Assembly (NCBI GenBank): GCA_003151335.1
Contig: PLXE01000098.1
Span: 1 to 64,000, forward strand
Reading direction: 5' to 3'
From: Acidobacteriaceae bacterium
GTDB lineage: Bacteria; Acidobacteriota; Terriglobia; Terriglobales; Acidobacteriaceae
Length of the DNA: 64,000 nucleotides
Positions within the stretch are counted from its first letter, which is position 1. The number at the start of each line of letters is the position of its first letter. Below, piece after piece: positions 57,432 to 64,000 of the stretch. The position numbers and the translations under genes were made by a program. Under the pieces are notes generated by a model that was given only the letters and a program-made list of their open reading frames with translations, did not search any database and was not told the origin of the DNA.

Positions 57432-58142
57432 ATGGACCTGCAAGGAAACCGCATTACGTGGCTGGGCCATGCCACATTCCGTATTGCAACCAAAGATGGC
57501 GTCGTCGTGTACGTGGATCCCTGGGTGATGGGCAATCCGGCATGTCCGGAAATCGAGAAGCAGGTGAAAAAGGCCGACGTACTGATCTGTACCCACGGTC
57601 ACATGGACCACATCGGCGACGCCGTGCAGATTGCCAAACAGCACAACCCCATCGTGGTCGGGATCTTTGAGCTCTGCACCTGGATGGGTAAGAAGGGCGC
57701 CCAGCAGATCGCCCCCATGAACAAGGGCGGGACGCAGACCGTCGCCGGCATCAAGGTTACAATGACGCACGCCGTGCACTCCTGCGGCATTCAGGACGAC
57801 GATGGCAGCATCGTGTACGGCGGCGAGGCCTGCGGCTATGTTCTCGAGTTGCCCGGCGGAGTGAGGCTCTATCACGCCGGCGACACCGCCGTGTTCGGCG
57901 ATATGCAGATCATCCACGATCTCTATTCGCCCGAGATCGCAATGCTACCCATCGGCGATCACTTCACCATGGGCCCGCGCGAGGCGGCCTACGCATGCAA
58001 GCTGCTGCAGCCCAAAACCGTCATCCCCATGCACTTCGCGACGTTTCCCATGTTGACCGGTCGGCCTGATGATCTGAAGAAATTGCTGGGGACGGGCGGT
58101 CCGGAGGTGGTCGAAATGAAACCCGGACAGACGTTGAGCTGA
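57432..58142 (+). CDS. UPF0173 metal-dependent hydrolase
   Basis: This 236-residue metallo-beta-lactamase fold protein has T-H-G-H-M-D-H-I-G-D as the metal site, then Y-H-A-G-D-T and an end histidine. It belongs to UPF0173 with unknown substrate. It lies 42 bp after the rhodanese gene. Confidence 0.92.
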   Translation: MDLQGNRITWLGHATFRIATKDGVVVYVDPWVMGNPACPEIEKQVKKADVLICTHGHMDHIGDAVQIAKQHNPIVVGIFELCTWMGKKGAQQIAPMNKGGTQTVAGIKVTMTHAVHSCGIQDDDGSIVYGGEACGYVLELPGGVRLYHAGDTAVFGDMQIIHDLYSPEIAMLPIGDHFTMGPREAAYACKLLQPKTVIPMHFATFPMLTGRPDDLKKLLGTGGPEVVEMKPGQTLS

Positions 58143-58158
58143 GGAGTGAATACCCCCG

Positions 58159-58818
58159 ATGAAGAGCTTTACCGATGAACGCGTCGAGAACTATCTCTAC
58201 GCTATGCTTCCCGAGCGCGAACCCGTCTTGCAGGAGATGGAACACGAGGCGAAGGCGCGCGACATCCCCATCGTGGGGCCCGCGGTCGGCCGCCTGTTCT
58301 ATCAATATGCGCGGCTGATCAACGCCAAGACGGTGTTCGAGTTGGGCTCAGCGATCGGCTATTCCACCATCTGGTGGGCCAAGGCGGTGGGTGAAGGCGG
58401 CAAGGTCCATTACACCGATGGCAGCCGCAAGAATGCCGACGAAGCGCGTGGCTACTTCGAGCAGGCGGGCGTCGCTGATCGCATCCAGATCCATGTTGGC
58501 GATGCGCTGGAAGTTCTGTCGGAGCGCAAAGAGGAGTTCGACATCGTATTCAACGACGTGGACAAGCATGACTATCCCCGTGTCTTCAATATGGCGGCGG
58601 CGCGCGTGCGCAAGGGCGGGCTCTTCATCACCGACAATGCCTTGTGGAGCGGCAATGTAGCGTACGCAGCTGGCAATCCAGAGTTGGCAAACAGCGCCGA
58701 GCCTGACAAGTACGCCAAGGGCGTGGTGGAGTTCAATCGGTTGCTCTACTCGTCGAAGGATTGGTTTACCACGATCGTTCCGCTACGCGACGGTGTCGCC
58801 GTGGCGATGCGGCTGTAG
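58159..58818 (+). CDS. Class I SAM-dependent O-methyltransferase
   Basis: This 219-residue protein resembles catechol/caffeoyl-CoA type O-methyltransferases: an E-L-G-S-A-I-G-Y-S-T SAM loop, D-G-S, then N-D-V-D-K and D-N-A-L-W-S-G metal site residues. The acceptor is unknown. It lies 16 bp after the UPF0173 gene. Confidence 0.88.
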   Translation: MKSFTDERVENYLYAMLPEREPVLQEMEHEAKARDIPIVGPAVGRLFYQYARLINAKTVFELGSAIGYSTIWWAKAVGEGGKVHYTDGSRKNADEARGYFEQAGVADRIQIHVGDALEVLSERKEEFDIVFNDVDKHDYPRVFNMAAARVRKGGLFITDNALWSGNVAYAAGNPELANSAEPDKYAKGVVEFNRLLYSSKDWFTTIVPLRDGVAVAMRL

Positions 58819-58824
58819 CCCTTT

Positions 58825-59595
58825 ATGCCTGACGAGCCACACTGCGACATCCTGGCCATCGCCGCCCATCGCGACGACGTCGAGCAGACTTGCGGCGGCA
58901 CGCTGCTCAAGATGGCGCAGCGCGGACACCGCACCGCCATCCTCGACCTCACGCAGGGCGAGATGGGCACGCGCGGCAGCGTTGACGACCGGGCACGTGA
59001 GGCCGCCGAGGCGGCGCGCATCCTCAAAGTCAGTTGGCGACGAGCGCTCGACATTCCCGACGGCCGCGTCGAGAACATCTTTAGCAATCGGATCAAGGTC
59101 GCAAGCGTCATTCGTGAGCTGCGCCCGCGCGTGCTGATTCTTCCCTATTGGCAGGCGCGGCATCCCGACCACGCCACCGCGTCAGCGCTCGGCTATGAAG
59201 CCGCGTTCCTCGCGGGATTAGCGAAACTCGGCCACAGCGGCGCGACCGCGAACATTCCGCCCGAGGAGTTGAAGGCGCTGTGCTCTTTTCCGCCCCACCG
59301 CCCTTACAAGATCGTCTATGCCAGCCTCTACGCCGACGCGCGCCCGTCCTTCGTTGTGGACATCTCCGAGCAGTTTGAGACACGCTTCGCTGCTCTGATG
59401 GCCTACCACTCGCAGTACCAGGACCAGCCGGCGGGAAGCGGACTCTTCCCGCGCCAGACGGAAATCCGCGAGCGACTCGCCGCCATGGCCGCCTTCTACG
59501 GCCTGCTCGCGGGCGTCCAATACGCCGAGCCCTTCGTCCAGAAAGAAGTCGGGCTGGTGGAGGATCTACTGGCCATACCAGTGCAGTCGCTGTAG
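58825..59595 (+). CDS. bshB1: BshB1-like LmbE/PIG-L deacetylase
   Basis: This 256-residue protein has the zinc motif in variant form A-H-R-D-D-V-E (usually A-H-P-D-D), the T-x-G-E-M-G-T-R-G segment, and H-P-D-H. BshB1 removes the acetyl group of GlcNAc-malate in bacillithiol synthesis. The function is inferred from these motifs; no bshA or bshC is in the window. Confidence 0.82.
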   Translation: MPDEPHCDILAIAAHRDDVEQTCGGTLLKMAQRGHRTAILDLTQGEMGTRGSVDDRAREAAEAARILKVSWRRALDIPDGRVENIFSNRIKVASVIRELRPRVLILPYWQARHPDHATASALGYEAAFLAGLAKLGHSGATANIPPEELKALCSFPPHRPYKIVYASLYADARPSFVVDISEQFETRFAALMAYHSQYQDQPAGSGLFPRQTEIRERLAAMAAFYGLLAGVQYAEPFVQKEVGLVEDLLAIPVQSL

Positions 59596-59627
59596 CTGAC
59601 GGCACAGTCGCTTGAGGATATACACTC

Positions 59628-59652
59628 CTTTACATTATGTTAGAATGTAAAG
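59628..59652 (+). promoter_or_regulatory. Palindromic operator before vapB
   Basis: CTTTACATT (59628-59636) and AATGTAAAG (59644-59652) form a perfect 9-bp inverted repeat with a 7-bp spacer, ending 2 bp before the vapB ATG. It is the expected place for antitoxin autoregulation. Confidence 0.7.
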
Positions 59653-59654
59653 CG

Positions 59655-59876
59655 ATGGCGGAAGCAACCCTCTCAGCGAAGAACCAGATTGTGATCCCAC
59701 GCGAAGCACGCGCAGCCCTTGGTCTGAAGCCCGGCGACAAGATACTCGTGGTGCTTCGTGGCGAACGGGTGCTCATCTTGCAAAAGCCTAAGGCCCATCA
59801 TGTGGCCATTCGAGGCTTGGCTCGCCGCGCCTATCCCAGCGGCCATCTGCAAAAGGAACGCCAGAGTTGGGATTAG
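59655..59876 (+). CDS. vapB: AbrB/MazE-type antitoxin
   Basis: This 73-residue protein from ATG 59655 has the SpoVT/AbrB swapped-hairpin domain (A-E-A-T-L-S-A-K-N-Q-I-V-I-P-R-E-A-R, then L-G-L-K-P-G-D-K). The C-terminal part likely covers the toxin. It overlaps vapC by 10 bp. Confidence 0.88.
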   Translation: MAEATLSAKNQIVIPREARAALGLKPGDKILVVLRGERVLILQKPKAHHVAIRGLARRAYPSGHLQKERQSWD

Positions 59877-60319
59877 AGCATCTGCGCGCCTTCCTGCGGC
59901 GTCATCGCCGGATCGCTTTGGATACCAGCATCTTCATTTACCAACTCGAAGCCAACCCACGTTATGCAGCCCTTACCGATCATATTTTTTCCTGGTTGGA
60001 GCACCCAGGCAGCAGTGGAGTCACCTCAACTATCACTATGACGGAGTTGCTGGTCCAGCCTTATCGTGATTCTGACGAGCAGCGAGTGGATGAGTTCTAC
60101 GGCCTGCTGTCCACCTGTCCCAACTTGGAGTGGATCGCTCCCAACCTGGAAATTGCCGACCTCGCGGCGCGGATTCGCGCCATCCACCGCCTGCGAACTC
60201 CCGATGCGCTGCAGGCCGCCACCGCCGTGCAGGCAGAGGCTACCGGCCTTATCACGAACGATCCGGTCTTCGAAAGGGTGAAAGACTTTGAGACGCTGCT
60301 ACTGGACCGGCTTCTCTGA
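59867..60319 (+). CDS. vapC: PIN-domain toxin VapC
   Basis: This 150-residue PIN nuclease has the acidic set: D in A-L-D-T-S-I-F, E in T-E-L-L, D in T-P-D-A-L-Q-A-A-T-A and D in I-T-N-D. It probably cleaves RNA when freed from the antitoxin. The start is TTG 59867, overlapping vapB, so translation is coupled. Confidence 0.88.
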   Translation: MGLEHLRAFLRRHRRIALDTSIFIYQLEANPRYAALTDHIFSWLEHPGSSGVTSTITMTELLVQPYRDSDEQRVDEFYGLLSTCPNLEWIAPNLEIADLAARIRAIHRLRTPDALQAATAVQAEATGLITNDPVFERVKDFETLLLDRLL

Positions 60320-60365
60320 GCAATTGTCCAGTAAGGCTATTCGGAGAGGGCAGGCCACCTGCCGC

Positions 60366-61271
60366 TCACTTCTTCCTCTCCACCAGAAACCTTGCGATCT
60401 CGCGAAGGGTGGCGGCGCGATCGCCGAATTGGTCGAGCGCAGCCTCGGCGGCGGCGACCAGATCGTCCGCCTGCTTCAGCGAAGCGTCGATACCGAACAG
60501 CGCGGGATACGTCGCCTTGTCGTGCGCGGTGTCTTTGCCTGCGGTCTTGCCCAACTGCTCCGAAGTCTGGGTCACATCCAGAACATCGTCCACAATCTGA
60601 AACGCCAGCCCGATGTTCCGGCCAAAGTCGCGCAGGCTCTGGAGCTGCGACGCATTCGCGCCCGCATACAGGCCGCCGGTGACGACGCTCGCCGTCAGCA
60701 GAGCGCCCGTCTTGGAGCGATGGATGTATTCCAGCGTCTTTGCGTCGGGATGAACGTGCTCGGCCTCGAGGTCCATCACCTGGCCGCCGATCATGCCGCC
60801 GATGGTGCCGGTGGCGTGCGCAATCTCGGCGATGATGGCGACCCGCGCCTCCGCCGGACACTGCAACTTAGCCAACACTTCGTAGGCATAGGTCTGCAGG
60901 GCGTCGCCGGCAAGGATGGCCGTGGCCTCGCCAAATGCCTTGTGGCACGTGGGACGCCCGCGGCGCAGGTCATCGTTGTCGAGCGCGGGAAGGTCGTCGT
61001 GGATGAGCGAGTAGGTGTGCAGCATCTCCAGCGCCGCGCCCAACTCCTCGACGCCCTGGGGAATACGGCCCTGAATCATCTGCGCGGCTTCCATGCAGAG
61101 GATCGGCCGCAGGCGCTTGCCTCCGGCAAAGACGCTGTGCCGCATCGCCTGATGAATCGACCCGGGATATTGCGAACCTGGCGGGAGCAGGCGCTCCAGC
61201 GTTTTGTCGGTGACGGTCCGGCCTTGTTGCAGCGTGTCCTTGAGCATGAAAGGGCAGTATAACAATCGCAA
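60366..61271 (-). CDS. ispA: Polyprenyl (farnesyl-type) diphosphate synthase
   Basis: This 301-residue trans-prenyltransferase has the first Asp-rich motif D-D-L-P-A-L-D and the second D-D-V-L-D, plus G-G-K-R-L-R-P. The two-residue insert in the first motif is typical of bacterial FPP synthases. Product length is inferred as C15 to C20. Confidence 0.92.
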   Translation of the reverse strand: MRLLYCPFMLKDTLQQGRTVTDKTLERLLPPGSQYPGSIHQAMRHSVFAGGKRLRPILCMEAAQMIQGRIPQGVEELGAALEMLHTYSLIHDDLPALDNDDLRRGRPTCHKAFGEATAILAGDALQTYAYEVLAKLQCPAEARVAIIAEIAHATGTIGGMIGGQVMDLEAEHVHPDAKTLEYIHRSKTGALLTASVVTGGLYAGANASQLQSLRDFGRNIGLAFQIVDDVLDVTQTSEQLGKTAGKDTAHDKATYPALFGIDASLKQADDLVAAAEAALDQFGDRAATLREIARFLVERKK

Positions 61272-62321
61272 CTACTTCGTTACCCGCTCCGCAATCCAGT
61301 GCGCGCACTCGCGCGTGCCTAGCAGGCCTCCCACATCCACGGTCGTCTTCCGCTCGCGGACCGCATCCAGCACCGCGTTCTCGATCTTCTGCGCTTCGGC
61401 GTTCAGGCCCAGGTGCGCCAGCATCATGGCCGCGGTCAGAATTGAGCCCATGGGGTTGGCAATGTTCTTTCCCGCTATCGTGGGGGCCGAGCCATGCACC
61501 GGCTCGAACATCGAAGTGCGGCCGGGATGGATGTTGCCGCTGGCAGCCATGCCGAGCCCGCCTTGCAGCGCGGCCGCCAGGTCGGTGACGATGTCGCCGA
61601 ACATGTTGTTGGTGACGACGACATCGAGCGAGCGCGGCTCGCGCACCATCTGCAGGCAGAGCGCGTCCACGTACATGTGCTGCGTCTGGATATCGGAATA
61701 TTCTCTGGCCACTTCCTTGAAAACGCGCTGCCACAGGCCGCCGGCGTAGGTCATCACGTTTGACTTGTCGGACATCATGACCTTCTTGCGGCCGTTGGCG
61801 CGCGCGTATTCGAAGGCGAAACGAATGACGCGCTCGACACCCTTGCGCGTGTTGATGTCCTCCTGCGTGGCGACTTCATCGGGTGTGCCAACCTTGAAGC
61901 TGCCGCCCATATCCATGTAAACGCCTTCGGTATTCTCGCGAATCACGGTGAAGTTGATGTCGTCAGACGTGGCGTTTTTCAGCGGGCACAACGAGGCATC
62001 GAGCAGGCGCACCGGACGCACATTGGCGTAAAGGTCCATCTTGAAGCGCATGCCCAACAGAATTTCCTTGGCGTGGATATTGCTGGGCACGCGCGGATCG
62101 CCCAGCGCTCCGACCAGGATTGCGTCGAAATCACGCGCCAGCATCGCAAAGCCGTCTGGCGGGACCGTGGTGCCGTCGAGCAGGTAGCGGTCGGCGCCCC
62201 AGTCAAAGCTGGTGAACTCGACCGCCGCCCCGCTGGCGCGAACTACTTGGAGAGCGTTGGGAATAACTTCTTTGCCGATGCCGTCTCCGGGAACCACTGC
62301 GATGCGTTTGGTGGTAGGCAC
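61272..62321 (-). CDS. leuB: Isopropylmalate/isocitrate dehydrogenase family protein
   Basis: This 349-residue enzyme has G-D-G-I-G-K-E-V, R-E-N-T-E-G-V-Y and the metal site with D in V-T-N-N-M-F-G-D-I and E-P-V-H-G-S-A-P. The motifs fit 3-isopropylmalate dehydrogenase, but tartrate/D-malate dehydrogenases are close. It abuts ispA with no gap. Confidence 0.8.
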   Translation of the reverse strand: MPTTKRIAVVPGDGIGKEVIPNALQVVRASGAAVEFTSFDWGADRYLLDGTTVPPDGFAMLARDFDAILVGALGDPRVPSNIHAKEILLGMRFKMDLYANVRPVRLLDASLCPLKNATSDDINFTVIRENTEGVYMDMGGSFKVGTPDEVATQEDINTRKGVERVIRFAFEYARANGRKKVMMSDKSNVMTYAGGLWQRVFKEVAREYSDIQTQHMYVDALCLQMVREPRSLDVVVTNNMFGDIVTDLAAALQGGLGMAASGNIHPGRTSMFEPVHGSAPTIAGKNIANPMGSILTAAMMLAHLGLNAEAQKIENAVLDAVRERKTTVDVGGLLGTRECAHWIAERVTK

Positions 62322-62334
62322 GGGAAAATAGTAG

Positions 62335-62473
62335 CACTCAGCAGTTCGCTGTCAGCTATCAGCCATCAGCTGTCAGTGTTCGATGTCGGAAGGGCGAACT
62401 CAAATCGGCACATCTGGCAAAGCTGGCCGCTAATGGCTGATGGCTGACAGCTGAGTGCTGACTGCTGAATGCT
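62335..62473. repeat. Heptamer array D with inverted arms
   Basis: The right arm (62429-62473) has six units GCTAATG, GCTGATG, GCTGACA, GCTGAGT, GCTGACT, GCTGAAT. The left arm (62335-62378) reads, on the minus strand, GCTGATG, GCTGATA, GCTGACA, GCGAACT, GCTGAGT. The arms flank an approximately 50-bp unique core. The whole lies between divergent leuB and ygfZ. Confidence 0.88.
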
Positions 62474-62507
62474 CCTTCCCTTCCTTCGCTATAATCAAAG
62501 ATTCGGT

Positions 62508-63581
62508 ATGAGTGTTACCACCTTTCAAGAGAAGCTTGCCGCCGGCGGCGCGCGCCTAGGCATGTACCGCGGCGCGGAAACCCCGGCGGATTTCGGCGAT
62601 TCCGCGACTGAATTTCAAGCGCTGCTGCAGGGCTGCGCCCTCCTCGACATGAGCTGGCAGGCCAAGCTGGTGCTGGCCGGAGAGGACCGCGTGCGCTGGA
62701 TGAATGGCATGGTCACCAACAATGTCCGCGACCTGGCACCGGGGCATGGCGTGTACAGCTTCGTCCTAAGCGCGCAGGGGCGCATTCAGGGAGATCTGGT
62801 TGCCTACAACCGCGGCGACTACCTGCTGGTCACCACCGACCGCGAGCAAGCGCCTACGATAGCTGAGATCTTCGATCGCTACATCATCATGGACGATGTC
62901 GAGGTCGCCGACATCAGCGACAAGCTGGCCGCGATTGGCGTGGTTGGCCCAATATCAAAGTCGCGCGAGATTTTGGCGGCGGCTAGTCTCGACGTCTCGC
63001 AGCTCGAACCCGGGCAGGTGATCGACGCAGTGTGGCGCGGAGTTGGCGTCTCGGTTGCGCGCAGCGCGCAGCCGCAGATGGATGGATTCGAGATCTGGTT
63101 CGCTTCCGAGAACATGGACGTAATCTGGGACGCGCTGGTCGCGGCCGGCCTCACGCCCGTCGGCAGCAATGCCCTCGAACTCTATCGCATCGTCAGAGGA
63201 ATACCGCGCTTCGGAGTTGATCTTCGGGAACGCGATTTGCCGCAGGAGACGGGACAGCAGCACGCCTTGAACTTCACCAAGGGCTGCTACATCGGGCAGG
63301 AGATTGTGGAGCGGATTCGCTCGCGCGGCAACGTGCATCGCGTGTTCACCGGCTTCGAAGTGCAAGGGCATCCGGCTGCCGAGCTTCCTGCGCCGGGAAC
63401 CAAGGTCCGTGCGAACGACAAGGATGTGGGAGAGATAACCAGCGCGGCGCGGATTCCATTTCCGAGTGGCGAGCGGACGCTGGCGCTCGGCTATGCGCGG
63501 CGCGAAGCCGCGCCTCCCGGCGCTACGGTGCAGATCGGCGAGCAGAGTGCCGCCGTCCGGAACCTTCCATTTAGCGAGTAA
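62508..63581 (+). CDS. ygfZ: Folate-binding YgfZ/GcvT-like protein
   Basis: This 357-residue protein starts at ATG 62508 and has the YgfZ signature K-G-C-Y-I-G-Q-E-I-V-E-R-I. YgfZ aids iron-sulfur cluster enzyme maintenance with tetrahydrofolate. The N-terminal part matches the GcvT fold. Confidence 0.92.
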   Translation: MSVTTFQEKLAAGGARLGMYRGAETPADFGDSATEFQALLQGCALLDMSWQAKLVLAGEDRVRWMNGMVTNNVRDLAPGHGVYSFVLSAQGRIQGDLVAYNRGDYLLVTTDREQAPTIAEIFDRYIIMDDVEVADISDKLAAIGVVGPISKSREILAAASLDVSQLEPGQVIDAVWRGVGVSVARSAQPQMDGFEIWFASENMDVIWDALVAAGLTPVGSNALELYRIVRGIPRFGVDLRERDLPQETGQQHALNFTKGCYIGQEIVERIRSRGNVHRVFTGFEVQGHPAAELPAPGTKVRANDKDVGEITSAARIPFPSGERTLALGYARREAAPPGATVQIGEQSAAVRNLPFSE

Positions 63582-63588
63582 ACAACTT

Positions 63589-64000
63589 ATGGCCGACAAA
63601 GAGAAGAAGCCTGAATTCGTAGTCACCGATCGCCGCTTATTCAGCACCGATGGCGAGTTGCGCCAGGACGTGGTGGAAGACGAAGAACGCCGCTCCGAAC
63701 GCGAACGCGAGAAAAGTGAAGCGCAGCGAGTGGTCAACGAGGAGCGCGCCGCACAACAACAACCTGCGCCACCAAGCGCCGCGCAAACCTCCTCCATTGT
63801 GACCGAGGAAGCCGCTCCCGAAGGGCCCAGCGCTCAGGAACAACACGACTCGGCCGCGGCCTACCGGGAATCGACACGCGAGATCGACGAAAGCATCGAG
63901 AAGGAGATGCGCAAGCAGGGACAGCCACACCGCGCGCAAGACTTCGAGATGACCTTCGACAAGTTTGTCGCCTCGCTTTACATGAGTTCGCTGATGCAGC
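63589..64000 (+). CDS. DUF1844-like protein, 3' end outside window
   Basis: The frame is open from ATG 63589 to the window end, about 137 codons. The N-terminal about 110 residues are charged and low-complexity (E/R/Q/A-rich), then F-E-M-T-F-D-K-F-V-A-S-L-Y-M-S-S begins a domain like DUF1844. Function unknown. It lies 7 bp after ygfZ. Confidence 0.75.
   Translation, partial: MADKEKKPEFVVTDRRLFSTDGELRQDVVEDEERRSEREREKSEAQRVVNEERAAQQQPAPPSAAQTSSIVTEEAAPEGPSAQEQHDSAAAYRESTREIDESIEKEMRKQGQPHRAQDFEMTFDKFVASLYMSSLMQ

Overview
The window looks like a chromosomal segment of an Acidobacteriota bacterium (Terriglobia-like). This is inferred from the GC-rich coding, the alternative complex III (Act) operon joined to an A2-type caa3 cytochrome oxidase, the CarD, bacillithiol-type LmbE and Fis-like genes, the OmpA-like and YVTN surface proteins, and the many short dispersed palindromes. 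No rRNA, tRNA, CRISPR array, prophage or intact insertion sequence was found. Most of the window is ordinary core genome with small accessory patches.

Layout. 1-4.4 kb: the end of a repeat-rich surface protein, a HIT hydrolase, ribosomal protein S1 and a small secreted protein. 4.5-13.2 kb: a complete phosphate block on the minus strand, with pstS, pstC, pstA, pstB and phoU, then a second set of phoB, phoR and a second PhoU-like gene. Two PhoB-type boxes (7-bp direct repeats, 4-bp spacer) precede pstS and pstC. 13.3-26.3 kb: one long minus-strand respiratory operon, actABCDEF, a small membrane protein, a Sco copper chaperone and cytochrome oxidase subunits II, I, III and IV. Together these should form a quinol to cytochrome c to O2 chain. 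Its promoter has an extended -10 and a CRP/FNR-like palindrome just downstream. 26.5-34 kb: accessory membrane, OmpA-like, JAMM and hypothetical genes, including a transposase relic. 33.9-36.4 kb: panB, a secreted protein and panC. 36.3-45.1 kb: a GT39-like enzyme, a large GH18/NodB/GT2 polysaccharide enzyme, pyrD and a frameshifted YVTN surface protein. 45.1-54.7 kb: mixed housekeeping genes (STAS, SDR, CarD, GreA, CDP-alcohol transferase, MalQ, SSB, SET-domain methyltransferase) between decayed fragments. 55-64 kb: purC, cvpA, a Fis-like gene, rhodanese, UPF0173, O-methyltransferase, a BshB1-like deacetylase, a VapBC toxin-antitoxin pair, ispA, leuB-like, ygfZ and the start of a DUF1844 protein.

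The least expected signals are these. (1) Four intergenic arrays of 7-bp units share the pattern GYYRRNN, and two of them are arranged as inverted arms. (2) actE has no canonical start codon, but has an ATT placed exactly where the operon's stop-start overlap and a strong Shine-Dalgarno predict initiation. (3) The YVTN surface protein has a two-base duplication that removes its conserved C-terminus. (4) Its propeller blades carry a recurring Cys-pair insertion. I see no obviously new multi-gene defence or biosynthetic system. The strongest candidates for something undescribed are the heptamer arrays and the Cys-bladed, three-module surface protein family.
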